A DNA stretch of 64,000 nt from Dromiciops gliroides (lineage: Eukaryota > Chordata > Mammalia > Microbiotheria > Microbiotheriidae), in assembly GCF_019393635.1 (NCBI RefSeq), contig NC_057866.1, positions 2,232,223 through 2,296,222 of the forward strand. Reading direction: 5' to 3'. This document shows, piece after piece, positions 11,500-49,000 of the stretch. A model generated the notes under the pieces. It was not told where the DNA came from. It worked only from the letters and a program-made list of their open reading frames with translations, and made no database searches. The position numbers and the translations under genes are program-made. Each line of letters begins with the position of its first letter. Positions within the stretch are counted from its first letter, which is position 1.

Positions 11500-12000
11500 T
11501 CCTCTAGAGATGGGTAGAAACGGATGAGGTGGAAGGGTTGCGCCAGACCCAACAAAGTGACATTTACCAGGCATAAATGCCAAGGTTTACACTTGGGTTC
11601 AAAATTCAGCCTCCCAAGGATGCCATGGGAGGGGCCTGTCTAGATAGATGGCAGTGTGTGAGGGAATCTGGGCTTTGGCTCACTCTGGGGCACCCGTGGG
11701 CGGTGGCAGCCCTAGCCACATTCAGGGACATTGATTGTGTCTGGGTGCTGGCCGGGAGGAGAACCTCTGCCCGCTTTCCACCTTGGCAAGGGGGGCTGCC
11801 AGCCTCTGGAGGACCATGATCAGCTCTGGGGTGGTGGATGTGGACAAGCCGGCATGTGGCCAGGGGAGGGCCACCAGCCACACCAAAGGAACTGAGAATG
11901 TTCAGCTGGGGAAGGGAGGGCTCAGGCCGGGCTGGGAGCATCTTTTTCAGGCACTGGAAGTAAGTGGAGGAGGGACCCCATTAGTTGTCTGATCCCTGGC
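11500..12000 (+). repeat. Decayed CR1/L3-type LINE
   Basis: The phrases 'aagggttgcgccagaccc', 'acacttgggttcaaaattca' and 'aaaggaactgagaatgttca' occur in the order expected for the end of the CR1/L3 reverse-transcriptase frame and the sequence after it. It is heavily mutated, with no useful open frame left. The flanks 11040-11500 and 12310-12500 may be further pieces of the same or a related element. Confidence 0.7.
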
Positions 12001-15000
12001 CCCTTCCTGGGGCCCACCACCAGGCAGATCTCTCTGACAGAGCCAACCCAGAGTTGGACGAGAGGCATGGGACCAGTGACTGAAGGGGATTGCCCTTCAG
12101 TTCTCACTCAGACGAGATGGGGTCCCAGTCAGCTCTGGGTAACTGGGATACCAGGAAGATCCCGTGAATATCAGTCTCAACTCCTAGAGGCGGAAGCGGA
12201 GTCCTGGAGCTACAATGGAGATTTCCTCCTTCTGCCCGTGGCTTTTCTTTGCTGCCTCTCCCCTCTTCTGGGTCCCCTTCCTCTCCTCAGCTCAGTCAGG
12301 GTTATAGGACCTAGAGCTAGATAGAATCCTAGAGATGTTTGAGCCCAAGCCCCCAAACTGAAGCCCAGAGAGGTTGTGACACGATTAGGGGGTCACACAG
12401 CATGGGACCCGTTTTCACTTTAATGGGGAGATTCGAGCTGGTGGTATAGATGCTCAGAGAGGTTGTGACTTGTCCAGGGTCACACAGCATTGTATTTGTC
12501 GGGTTTTCCTCCCCATTGCATTGGGAAGGCAGATGCAGCCATTGCAGGAATAGCACCCCCTGGGGTCCAGATTTAGGAAAGATCCCACTTGGCCTTGGTC
12601 CCCAAGGGATTGTGAGCGTTCTCCAGAGGGGACACTGTGGCAGGGGGCGGAGGAACGTGGGTTCTGGGCCTGCTGCTGTCACCTCCAGCTGAATGCTGGG
12701 GACAGGTGGTCAGAAGGACAGGGTGGGGGTTCCCTGCTATGTGGGAGGAGTTTGGGGGGGAAACAGGACAGCCCAGCAGGGTCCCTGGGGACACAGTGTC
12801 CCCCTCAGTCCATCCCATGGAGATCCTGCTGGCTTGGTTGGGGGTAAATTTAGAAGCATATCCTTTCTTGGCTGGGGGTGGGGGCAAGGCCAGGGGTCCT
12901 CTCTCCTTTTCCAAACATGTCCTTTCCTTCTTGGCCACTTGAGACAGCTGCTTCTATACTTGGTATGACCCCCAAGACTGGGAGGGCCCTTCCCTCCCTC
13001 GCCTTGCTCCTTGGCTACCCAATAGACTTTGGGGCAAGATCAGATGTCACTATAAGTTAGGGCTGGAGGGCTCTGGGTGGTGACAGTGCCAGCAGCCGGC
13101 CTTGCTCCTTTGGGCTCCCCTCTCTGCAGACTTACTTCACAGGTCAGTGGGATGGGGCACTGAGCGGGGACACCTGGTCTGATGAGCTGGAGCCTTGGGG
13201 AAGACCCCGCCTGTGCCCCCTTCTACATCTGGGCAGATGTAGAAGCTTCAGTGGGGTCCAGGGACTTGGGGGGACAGGGCAGCCTGGGCATGGTCCCTGA
13301 GCTCCAGGATGGGAGGGGGCTCCAGAGCAGAGATGGGAGGTAGTTGGTGCTTTGGGGAAGAAGGGCATCTCCCGAGGAGGGCCAAGGGGCCAGTCTGCTC
13401 CTGACGTTCTATGATGCTCTCATTCTGCACTCTCTGTGGTTGTGCCAGCCCCATGACCTCAGGGAGAAGGGAGGGGCACCAGAAGGAAGAGAGTGGAGGG
13501 GGGGGAGCACCAGACTGGCTGAGGTGGCCCAGCTTCTCCCTCTTCCCCACCCTTCAGGAAGGGTGAGAATCACGGGGGAAAGCTGCGGGCTCCTGGGTCT
13601 GAGGGTGCAGGGAGGGCTGGGCCCAGGGTCAGGGTAGGAGGCACCTGCTGGATAGACCTGGCCTCAGGGTCATAGTAGCAGCCAGGCTGATTTCAGGAGG
13701 AATGAGTCCCGATCCATGCCATCTGTCCCATGCTTGCTTGGTCCTCATTCCCACCTAAGAAGGAAGCTCCGAAGACGGTAGGGGCTCATTCCAGAGGGTG
13801 GGGCCTGATGGGCAGGGGCAGCTGGCAGAAAGCTGCGTTTCTAGGCCTGGCTCCACCCACCTTAACCAAGGGAAGGCTGTGCTTGGGGCTCTTCCCAAGT
13901 GGCCAGTCTCCTGTACCCATTCCCTGGCCACGTACAGGCAGCCTCTTCTCCAGAGCCCAGGATGGAGTACTGAGGCAGGAACCAGGGGCAGGCCCAGGCT
14001 GGCTGCTCTTCATCATCTCCTGGGAAGCTTTGTCAAAGTCAAGGAAATGGTGCCACCCCGAGAACCCCAAGAAGGTGGTATAATTGCCCTGTGCCAAGCC
14101 CAGTAGGGGCACCAGGGACTCCAATAAACCCCTCTGTGTCAGTCTGTCTGCTGTCCTTGGGACAGGGGTTTAGATGGGAAGACTGAGTCCTGAAGCATTG
14201 AATGCCATGCCTAGGGTCACATGGAGTTAGCAGCAGAGGGAGGGTGAGGACCTGGACCTTCTGCCTCCCTGTTGGGCCACATAGCCTCCTCCTTGGGAGC
14301 CTCTCCTCCCTTTCCTCTGTCCACCTTGGGCCCCATGTAAGGAAGGCGACATCAGAGAGGGGTGGGGAGCAGTGGGAGGGTTGTGTCTCTTCCCAGGCTC
14401 TGATCTCCCCCTCTCTGGGAGGCAGCTGGTGACATTCTCAGCTGTTAAGATATCCCGAGGCTGGGATGGTGCCCATTGCTCTGCTGCCCCCTCCCCCTCA
14501 GGACATGTGACTGGGGGGGTGGGGCCTACAGGCAAAGGGGCCAGGAAGGGAAGCATCCCAGAGACTCAGCTCTACCTCTCACCTTTTGGCTGTGGGAGCG
14601 CCGGGCTCAAGCCCCTTTGTACCTGTGAAATGGGAATGTGGGTTCCACAGGATCTCTTGTTTCCCGAAGGAAAACCATTGGGTGATTTTAGGACCAAGGA
14701 CAGAGCCAGAGACTGGGTCAGAGAGGAGGAGGAGCTTAAGGGAACTTCATAGAGAAGAAGGAGCTACAAAGTTACTTGGCTTTGGGCAGCGAGAGTTCCT
14801 CATGCAGTCCTCTCCCTCCCTGAGACTCCACCTCCCCATTTGGTCTATGGGCCCTGGCTCTCCCGACTCACAGGGGTGGCGGAAGAAAGAAAGGGAAGGG
14901 TCTTTTCAGAAGTACCTGCTGGAGGAAGGGGGGGGGGGCGTGCATCCAGACCTCTGGGCTTGGCTCTGGCCTGGGGCTGGAGAGATGAGAAAAGGCTCAC

Positions 15001-16050
15001 TGCCTCCCCACCCCCCCCACCCCATCTCGCCCCGTCTGGGTCAGAGGGAGGCTGTGCTGGGCATGGAGGGAGGCCATGAGCTCCATTTGGTTTCTCATGG
15101 TCCTCATCTGTAAAATGGGGGGTGGTTGAAGACAGGGTGAGGGGGACTGCTGACATGACCTCCACGTCCCCTTCCCTCCTGGCATTTTCTTAGGGCAGTG
15201 ACCCTACTGACATGCCCCTCCCACCCTCTCCTCCACCCAGTGCCTAGGCACATGGTCAGGTCAGTCAGTCAGTCAACAAACATCCTTGTCCCCAAGGGGA
15301 GAACAGGAAGCCGACTGTCAGCCTTTGCAAGGGGGCCTCATCGAAGGTCATATCAGCCGTCCCACTGCCTGTATCTTCTCCCTTAAGTGTAGGCCAGAGG
15401 ATTCCAGGCTAGGAGGAGCTCATGGGTCATCTGGGCCAGCTCAGTGGAAAGATGAAGTCCCCCAGAGAGGGAGCAGCGGGCATTCTCTACTGCCCAGACT
15501 CCCAGACAAGAGCGTCGGCAAGGGGGTGGGGCACCCTGGGATCCAGTCTGACATCCTGATTTCACAGGGGAGGAAACTGAGGCCCACAGGAGAAAGGGCT
15601 TGCTCCAGGCCAGACTCATAGGGGACTGAGCCCGAGGTTAGGAAGGGCCTGGTGCTTCCGAATTTTCTCCTCCCCTGGATACTGAGAAGTGGGGTGGGAG
15701 GTGACCCAGGAAATGCCTGGGCCCCCTCTCTGGCTGTGGCTTCCAAGGCTTGCAGGAGCAGAGTTTGGATGTTAGTTCTACCTTCAAGGCCTACTAAAGC
15801 CAACTCTCCAACCTTCAGGCCTCTGCTTCCAGGGAGCCCCCTAGGCAGGGTGTCAGAAGTCCAGACTTGTTGCCCTCTCAGGCCCAGTGCCTGGCAGTGG
15901 AATTTAGGTCCTTATAGGGTATGGCCAGAGGCAGAGGGATTATTCTTAGCAACAGGGACAGGAGGCTGACCCTCCTAGAGCCCTCTCCCCAGCTGCCCAA
16001 CTAAAGACACACTTGGACGTCTTGAGTTTCAGGATGAGAAGCTTCCTTGG
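12001..16050. other. Intergenic between L1/CR1 relics and the TNNT3 promoter
   Basis: No gene is recognised. A 12-bp inverted repeat with a 2-bp spacer lies at 13220-13245. An AATAAA at 14123-14128 followed by GT-rich DNA could end an unannotated plus-strand transcript, but no matching exon is visible. Small MIR-like scraps occur around 15090-15125 and 15545-15610. Confidence 0.4.
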
Positions 16051-16170
16051 CTAATTTTGGAGGCTGTCATGATCTTCAAGGAAGGTTGGGGGGTGCTTGG
16101 CCCCAGCAGGAACCCCTTATAAATAGCCATCAGCAGTGCTGCTGAGGCAAGGCAGCTGTCTCCTTTCAGG
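16045..16170 (+). promoter_or_regulatory. TNNT3: Probable TNNT3 promoter: overlapping TATA box and MEF2 site, E-boxes
   Basis: TTATAAATAG at 16117-16126 is a TATA box and at the same time a perfect match to the MEF2 consensus YTAWWWWTAR. A second A/T element (ctaattttgg) lies about 65 bases upstream, and CAGCTG E-boxes of the type bound by MyoD-family factors lie at about 15991, 16153 and 16192. The expected start of transcription is about 16147-16152. A short non-coding exon 1 could end at a GT near 16170. This is a sensible fast-muscle promoter about 1.7 kb before the exon with the start codon, but the exon-1 limits are inferred. Confidence 0.6.
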
Positions 16171-16552
16171 GTGGTTGCAGGCCAGCTGGGCCCAGAGAAC
16201 CAGGGCACCTCCTTGAGACTGTCCCTGGGGCTACAATGGGCAAACTGAGGCATGCCAGAGAGGGTCTAGCCTCCTATATTACTGCTCTGACTGTAGATCC
16301 CACTTGTCTACAGTTACACCCTATTCCCTTGCCAAGGTGGAAGCACCTTTGACCTAAACTTCCAATCCCCAGGGACTAGCACAGTGATCCACATACAATA
16401 GGCACTTAATGGTTATTTATAGAAAGAAGGAAAACATATTTCTTCCATATTGTCAGAGCTATGTCTATTCTGGAAGCCATTGGATCCTGGCAGTCAGAGA
16501 TCATAGGACCCTGGAAGCATCAGTGGGTAGAAGTAACAGAAGGGACAATTCA

Positions 16553-16680
16553 GTCTTTTTTTTTTTTTTAATCTTTATTGATAGCTTTTGTTTTTACATC
16601 AACTAAATTTTCTCCCTTCCCTCTCCCTGAGAACCATCCCATGTTACAAATAATTTTTTTAAAGAAAAAAAACAGGAAGG
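16553..16680 (-). repeat. 3' end of a LINE, family uncertain
   Basis: A T run at 16555-16569 is followed by 'atctttattgatagcttttg', then 'gagaaccatcccatgttaca' and an A-rich end. I have met this kind of sequence as a repeated LINE 3' terminus in marsupials, but cannot say whether it is RTE or L1. It sits in TNNT3 intron 1; the rest of that intron (16170-17810) shows CT-rich DNA from 17730 and no other feature. Confidence 0.5.
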
Positions 16681-17825
16681 AAGGCATAGGAATAAAGGGG
16701 CAGACTCCCTGAATGGCTCTAAGGTTACCAGAGGCTGCTTAGCAGAATCTCCACCAGGTCTAGACTCCTCTTTCCAACCCTCCTGGACCATTGTCCAGTT
16801 TCCACTTGCACAGTCTTCCCCTCTCCCCTTGTGGTATTTGCACCGAGGATGCAGCTCAGAGAAGGAATTTGAGTTCAGAAAATGGGACTAGGCAGCAGGA
16901 TGCTGCCCCAGTCACTGAGAGGTGGGCTCTATCCTGATCCACCAGGAAAGCTTTAGCCTCACCACTGACCTGTAGGGAAAATAGTAGCAACCCCATTGTG
17001 CAGACAAGGAAACCGAGATTCTTACCGAGTCAGCTCTGGGCCAAGCTTATCAACAGCTACAGCCCTCTCAAAGTGGAGTGAGCTACCACCACACCAGGAG
17101 GGCTCCCTCTCCTTGGAGGTCTTCAAGTAGAGTCTGAGATCATAGCTTGGGAGCAGGAAGGGGCCTTAGAGTAGCTCTTGTCCAAGCCCCTTAGGTCAAC
17201 AGAGGAGGAAACTGGGGTCCACAGAGATTGTGATGGCCAAAGTTCTCCAGCTGGCACCAGTTTCAGTGGTTTTCCCCTCCCCCATCATACTTTTCTTCCT
17301 CCTCATTCTTTCTTGGCATGGGGGGGGGTGCTTTCCACCCTCAAAATGCTGTTGTCTCTGTGTCTTCCCTGAGAGCTCCTCCCCCCTCACGGCACCAGCA
17401 GTGTGTGTATGAGGGCCGGGGTGGGGAGGGGGAGGAGGGCCATGGAGGGCCAAGTCTGGAGAAGTGCTTTCCCAACTAGACAACTGATGAGTGAGCAGCG
17501 GGACATTCAGGAGGGCACTTCTGCGTGCATGGGGAAGAGGGGCATGGAGAGTCCCTGGGGACCTTCCTGAGGTCCTCCCTGGGTGTCCAGGGAGGGCTAA
17601 GAAGGGGAGGTGTGGGGGGAGAGCCCTTGCGCCCACGTGGTACCTCAGCCCTCAACTCCACCTTCTGACAGGTCTGGATGCTCATGCATGACTAAAAAGG
17701 GAGGCAGGCAGTGACTAACGTCTTTGTGTGCTCTCTCTCTTTCCTGTGTCTCCTCTGTTTCTCTTTCCTTTTTCTCTCTTCTCTCCTCTCCTCCTTCTCT
17801 CTCTCTCCAGAAACCCACAGCAGCC

Positions 17826-43696
<25,871 letters not shown>

Positions 43697-43970
43697 GGCA
43701 GAGAGTCCGCCTCCAGAGTGGAGATGGGGAGATCACTCCGCTGCAAACCGCCCCTTCAGATGCTGCCGCCCACCCACCTCCCCTTCTGCCTCTGACCCCC
43801 AGAGAGGGAAAGGGGGAGCCTCAGCGAGCCGCCCGACAGACTCGACGTCCCCCTGGCTCCCAGACCCTCATCTGCTCCCAACCTCCCCCCTCTGCCAGTC
43901 TCCCCCTCCAGGGACTTCCGGGCTCCCCTCAGCGGGGCTTGTAAATAAAGCTCAAACGACCCCTTCTCTG
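43697..43970 (+). other. TNNT3: TNNT3 3' untranslated region and poly(A) signal
   Basis: AATAAA at 43944-43949 lies about 250 bases after the stop. Cleavage is expected near 43965, followed by a GT-rich element (gtgttgtctgtgtgtggtgg). Confidence 0.9.
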
Positions 43971-44030
43971 CCGTGTTGTCTGTGTGTGGTGGGGCGGGGG
44001 GCTGCCTGGAGGAGGTGGGCCCTTCCCATT

Positions 44031-44540
44031 GTCATGGGCCCAGGGCACCCCAGAAGTTCTCTGGGGTACATCAAAGAACCTTCTCCTAGAGAAGCTAAAC
44101 CAGAGGACCAACACGCCTAGAGAGATAAACTCCCAGCCCCCCACCCTTCATTCTGGTTTCCTTCAACCCTGGGGCAATGGGATTGTGTAGCTGCTGCCTT
44201 TGTGTCCAAAGGAGATGGCTTGAGATCGGCAGCCGCCCCTCACCCAACTCCCCCACTAAGGGAACTTTCCACAGTCAGATGGTCACCGCCATCCGCCCTC
44301 TATAAAAGTACCTGCCAGCCTTCTGCTCGAGGAGACTGGTACCTCAGAGCCACACTCTGTGCCATGCCTTCTCCCCATGAGAAGTCCAAGGACTTCTTTC
44401 ATGGTTTCCCTTCCCTTCCCTTTCCCTTCCTCAGCCCTGAAATAAACTTCCCTCTTATTCTAACTGCTTTTGTGGGCAAGAGGGTGTCATTCTTTAAAGA
44501 GGAATTCCTAAGGACCCCTACCCAAACCCCCTACCCCATA
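44031..44540 (+). mobile_element. Probable solo LTR of an endogenous retrovirus (ERV1/gamma-like)
   Basis: The order of parts fits an LTR read on the plus strand: a U3 of about 270 bases starting near TGTCATGG, a TATA box (CTATAAAAG) at 44299-44308, an R region with AATAAA at 44441-44446, and a U5 with 'ttaaagaggaattcctaagg'. No gag, pol or env sequence is seen near it, so it looks like a lone LTR left as a fossil. Both ends are approximate and no clear target duplication was fixed. Age: probably older than the L1 at 9245, but it is still readable as an LTR. Confidence 0.5.
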
Positions 44541-44550
44541 TTCCCCATGA

Positions 44551-44701
44551 AACCATTTTTTTTTTAGTGAGGCAATTGGGGTTAAGTGATTTGCCCAGGG
44601 TCACACAGCTATTAAGTGTTAAGTGTCTGAGGCCGGATTTGAACTCAGGTACTCCTGACTCCAGGGTTGGTGCTATATGAACTGTGCCACCTAGCTGCCC
44701 C
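44551..44701 (-). repeat. Marsupial tRNA-derived SINE
   Basis: Reverse copy immediately after the LTR-like element; T run at 44551-44560, head complement ending 'ctagctgcccc'. Confidence 0.9.
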
Positions 44702-45639
44702 TCCATGAAACTATCTTGTCTACGTGGCAGCCAGGGGTGCCCAGTGGGGTGGGCACAAGACAGAACTCAAGAGAGTTCCGGGAGCCAGGCCCAGCTTGGG
44801 AACTCTAAGGGCTGCGGCGGTCCAGATTGCTGTTTGGAGGGGGGTATCCCCACGCATCAGGGTCCATTGGAGGAAGGAGGGCTGCGCCAAACTGCAGGGG
44901 GAAGGGCAAGGGCTGATCCCTCTGCTCCCACGCATCCCGTGGGCATGACCGAGACCTCTCTGGTCCTTGGGACTCTGTAGAGCGAGTGCTCAGAATCTCA
45001 GCCTCCTGCCCCAAGACCCTGCCAGCTGGGCCTCCTGGCACCCCAGTGGGGGATTTTCAGCATCAGCCAGTAAGTGCAGTTCTAGAGGGACAGAAATGGG
45101 GCTGGCGTGGCTCTGCCTGCCCCCTGCCCTTCTCCCTTGGCCTCTCACTTGTCGGGCAGGGCAGGAGGTGGGGAAAGAGATGGAGACCTTCCAACATGTG
45201 TGAGGAACTTCACTGGGCCCAAGTGAGACACCCCACCCCCACCCCCACCCCCCAGGCCTGTGGTGGCTGTGCTTGGTTTTAAGACAGACCAGCATCCTCC
45301 CGGGCAACATCTTGACTGGCACTGGATACCCGGATGCGGGCAGCTCTGCCTCACTCCCTTCCTGAGTCCAGAGGATGGTGCCACCGTGGCTGCCCAAGCC
45401 CGATGAGGCCCAGCAGCAGCACAGAGGCAGGAGTCGGGGGAGATCAGTCAATTCTTAAACATTTATTAGGCGCCCGCTGTGTCCCCAGGTCACAAGGGGA
45501 AGTCGGGGGTTGGGGCCCACTCTGCCCACTTCATAGACGAGAAGCTAAGGCTCCGAGAGGGGGCCTGGCCGTCCTGTCTTTTCCTGGTCGCCTGCCTCAG
45601 TTTCCCCTTTGTTCCTGTGGCTCTCCTCTCTGCCTGGAA
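44702..45639. other. Intergenic between TNNT3 and the MRPL23 CpG island
   Basis: No gene is seen. A MIR scrap ('attcttaaacatttattagg') at about 45445-45500 lies at the edge of the CpG island. Confidence 0.45.
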
Positions 45640-45943
45640 GGTCTGTCGCCGCCCCGCGGCTGCAGGAAGCTCTCCCGGAGCGCTCTCAGCCATCCTCTGG
45701 CCAGATCGCGCGCGGGACTCCCGCCCCCACCCCGACTTTCCCCTGCGCCCTCTCCAGGCCCAGGCAAAGCCCCAGGGAATCCCTTCCTCCTAGGCACCGA
45801 GGGCCCCGGGACCTGGGACTCAGCTTCCTCATGCCTCCCTCTAGGAGACGGTCACCCGGCGTCCGCCGCAGGTGCAGAACAGCCCGCTGGGGGAGGGCAC
45901 CGGAGACAAAGGTGCGGAGGCAGGAGCGGGGCGCGGCCTCCGT

Positions 45944-45955
45944 CCGCCAGAGGGC
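45944..45955 (+). promoter_or_regulatory. CTCF-like core motif at the MRPL23 promoter
   Basis: CCGCCAGAGGGC, followed by GATGCAGG: 11 of 12 core positions, about 120 bases upstream of the MRPL23 start codon. Confidence 0.5.
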
Positions 45956-46064
45956 GATGCAGGCAGTAGCCACGGCGCAGGCGCGGCAGCCGGCCTCGTC
46001 CCTCTGCCCTACTTCCGCTGCCGACAGGAAGTTCCGGGAGCCGCTGTCAGAGCGAACGCGCGTC

Positions 46065-46081
46065 ATGGCCCGCAACGTTCT
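46065..46081 (+). CDS. MRPL23: MRPL23 exon 1 coding part, MARNV(L)
   Basis: Start codon at 46065 within the CpG island; donor GTGAGT at 46082, splitting the leucine codon. Confidence 0.95.
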
Positions 46082-49000
46082 GTGAGTACGAGGCGGCCTG
46101 GGACCTGGACTGGGGCGAGAGCGGGGGGGGGGGGGAAACCGAGGCCCTGCCCGCCCACGTGACCCCGGCCTCCGTGGCGGGGCCGGCTCCCAGCCCCCCC
46201 CGGGGTCGCCGCGCCGAGCCCTCCCTCCCCTGCGTGGCTCTCGTGCCTTTGCCCGGGTTCCCCCTCCCGCACCCCCGCTGCGCCCCCTGCCGGCGGGGCC
46301 CTGCCCCTCCTCCTGCCCTTCTCGCAGGGGCGGGGCTTGGGCTGAGGCCACGCCCCTCCCGAGAGGCCCCGTGGCCCAGGGACCGCCCTGGCATACCTGC
46401 CCCGACGGTTGGCTCACTCAGCCACCTCCATTCATTTGCTCATGCATTCGTTAGTTCACTCACTCCCTCGTTTGTTCATTTATTCACCGCATCCCAGTAG
46501 AAGCCCCTCCGCCCCATCTTGTCTCAGACCCCAGAATTCCCCAGGGGCAGCGAGCTTCCTCCCAGAGCTGACAGCGAACACAAGGGTTACCTCGTTCCCA
46601 GCTGAGAAATTCTCCCCACCCCCCAACATTTCCCTCACTCCTGCTCAGAGACCATCCTCTGTTAGGACGTTTGCGCTGAATCAGCCTGCCTCAGTTGGCC
46701 CAGTCCTGCCCTGGCTGCAGCGTTGGGGGTCCTGGATTCAAATCCTGCCTCTGATTTTGGCCCTTGGTCTCCATTTCCCCATCAGTAAAATGGTAGATGG
46801 CCCCTGATTTCCATGGTCTTGGGCAGAACAGTTCCCACGTAGTGTCCAACCATGGGAAGCATCAAGGGCTATGAAAAGAGGCCTTGATTTGGAGGGTGGC
46901 CTGGAGTTCAAATCCTGGCACTACCATTTCTGACCTCCTTGCCTCAGGGTCCCCTTCACATCAGGGTCTGCGGCCCTCTTGTCCCCCTTAAACACACCCA
47001 GTATGGACGCCCAGCCCAGCCCCCGCCTGACTCCCCTTGCTGGACATTATCCTTCCCAGGGGCCTCCAGGTGGGGCTGAGCAGGGGGCAGGGTTCCTCTC
47101 GCTCTGATGACTGTTGGCCTTGCAGGGTCACTGGACCCCTGAGGCCATATGTGTAGGCTCTGCTTGTGAGGCACAGCCACAAAGATCCCGGGGTCCTGGT
47201 GGCCTCTTCTCTCATTCGGGCTCTTCTGCTCATTCTCCTGGTGGGGCTTGGGGCCTCCTCAGAGCGAGTGGAGGCTCCTTTACTGTCCCCCATCAGCCAC
47301 TGGGGGCTGACCTTTCCAGAGAGGCTCCAAAAACACTCTCCATTCACCTCATTAATCTCTTAGTGTAGGGACCAGGCCAGCGTGTGCAGCAGGGTTTTTG
47401 GAATTCTAGCCAAAAGATGGGGTCACAAAAATCTCAAATAACAATTTTATACATTGGCTGGGACAGGCCCCCTAAAAGCCCAAGCCCACCTTCCACAGGC
47501 AGCTGGAGGCCCATTTCTTAATGCACATTGTTATTTCTCCTCTTCTGTTTTCCACTTAGAACCCCTTCAGTTAGATTCCCAAGGCCCTACCCAGCGGACT
47601 TTCACTGGACTGTTGAGCCTCTCAAGTCACCCCCTGAGATTTCTCTGAAGGGCGCCCCATCCTGGGCCAGGAGCCTGAGTACGCTCCAGAATTCCATCCG
47701 TCTGGCCTTCTACTGATCTGTCTGCCTATCTGTCCTTCTCTCCATCCATCCATCCGTCCATTCATCCACCCGGCTGGCCGTCCATCCATCCATCTGTCCG
47801 GCCATCCGTCTGGCCGTCCGGCCATCCATCCATCCATCCACCCAGCCGGCCAGCCGTCCATCCGTCCATCCATCCATCCATCTATCCATATGTCCGTCCG
47901 TCTGTCCGTCGGTCCGTCCATCCATCCATCCATCCATCCATCCATCCATCCATCCATCCATCCATCCATCCATCCACCCGTCCGTCCATTCATCCGGCCA
48001 TCCATCCATCCATCCATCCATCCATCCATCCATCCATCCATTCATCCATCCATCCACCCGGCCATCCACTGATCTACCTGCCTGCCTGTCTCTCTATCTT
48101 CTGTTCATCTGTCTAATCCATTCATCCACCCATGTCTGTCTGTCTCCCTACCTACCTCTCTGTACCTACCCTTTTCTCTCTACCAGTCTGTGTCTATCCA
48201 TCTCCTTTTCTTTCTATCCATCTGGATGTTTACTGTGTGTTGGGCCCAGGGCTGTGCCCTGGAGGTCCAAATAGATGGGTCAGCTGGGTCTGCTCTCAGT
48301 CCAGTGGGGAGATAGCACCGAGGGAAGCCTTCAGCTTCCAGGCAGACGCACCTCAGATGGGGGAGTGGACGGCCAGGCCTCGTCCTTTATGTCATTGCTT
48401 TGGTGACGTCAGGTTGGTGCCTGATGTTGACTGCACCAAGGGCTTTAGGGCTCACTCATCGTCCTAGCCAGAAGTCCGAGAGACCCTCCAGCGTGGGGTT
48501 AGATTCTGGGAATCAGTTTTTAAAACACTTTGCTCTTTGTGTTTCACTTAACTGGTTCCCTCAGAAGTGTGTGTAGTCTGCATATTTAAAGATGACTTAG
48601 AGAAGGGGGAAGGGGCACCCCAAAGCCAAAGGAGCCTGGCTGTGGTTCATTCCCATTGCTGTCTAAGGGAAAGATTAGGCCCCCCCCAGGGCCCTTCCAC
48701 TCCCGCTGCTGGGTCAGAGCCTCTGCCCTGTTTCAGGCGCCTCGGGGAGCCTTGTTCTTGTTCATCCCCCTCCCCCCCATCTGCTCCTCGGCTTGCTTCT
48801 TTCTTCCCAGGAAGGTCGGCCTCAGCCCCTTGCCCCAAAGCGGCCAGGGGCTCTTTGTGCCAGGTGCCTTCCATGGCTTGACCCAAAGTCCACTCTTGGC
48901 ACTTGCAGGCCCAGGACAGACAAGCTCATGGCTGACAAGCCATGGCCCCCAACTCAGCAGTCATGAGGTGCACCCCTCCCCTGGACCAGCCATTGTGCAC

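Larger units (their letters stand above)
45640..46400 (+). promoter_or_regulatory. MRPL23: CpG island and TATA-less promoter of MRPL23
   Basis: Dense in CpG and without a TATA box. Just before the start codon are an NRF1-like GCGCAGGCGC at about 45976 and ETS-type sites (CTTCCG, GGAAGTTCCGG) at about 46013-46037, a common pairing in nuclear genes for mitochondrial proteins. CTCF-like motifs lie at 45944 (plus) and 46282 (minus). Confidence 0.8.

Noticed and set aside
14123-14128. AATAAA as the end of an unknown plus-strand gene (also 7388)
   Set aside because: No upstream exon or protein-like frame supports a transcript; single poly(A) words are common by chance.
44301-44446. A short gene with its own TATA box and AATAAA
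   Set aside because: Spacing and flanks fit a retroviral LTR better, and no plausible coding frame lies between.
45686-46417. 243-codon minus-strand open frame
   Set aside because: Arg/Gly/Pro-rich product of a CpG island, antisense to the MRPL23 promoter; no homology recognised.
47735-48068. CRISPR-like or satellite array
   Set aside because: It is a simple 4-base microsatellite in a vertebrate intron; there are no spacers.
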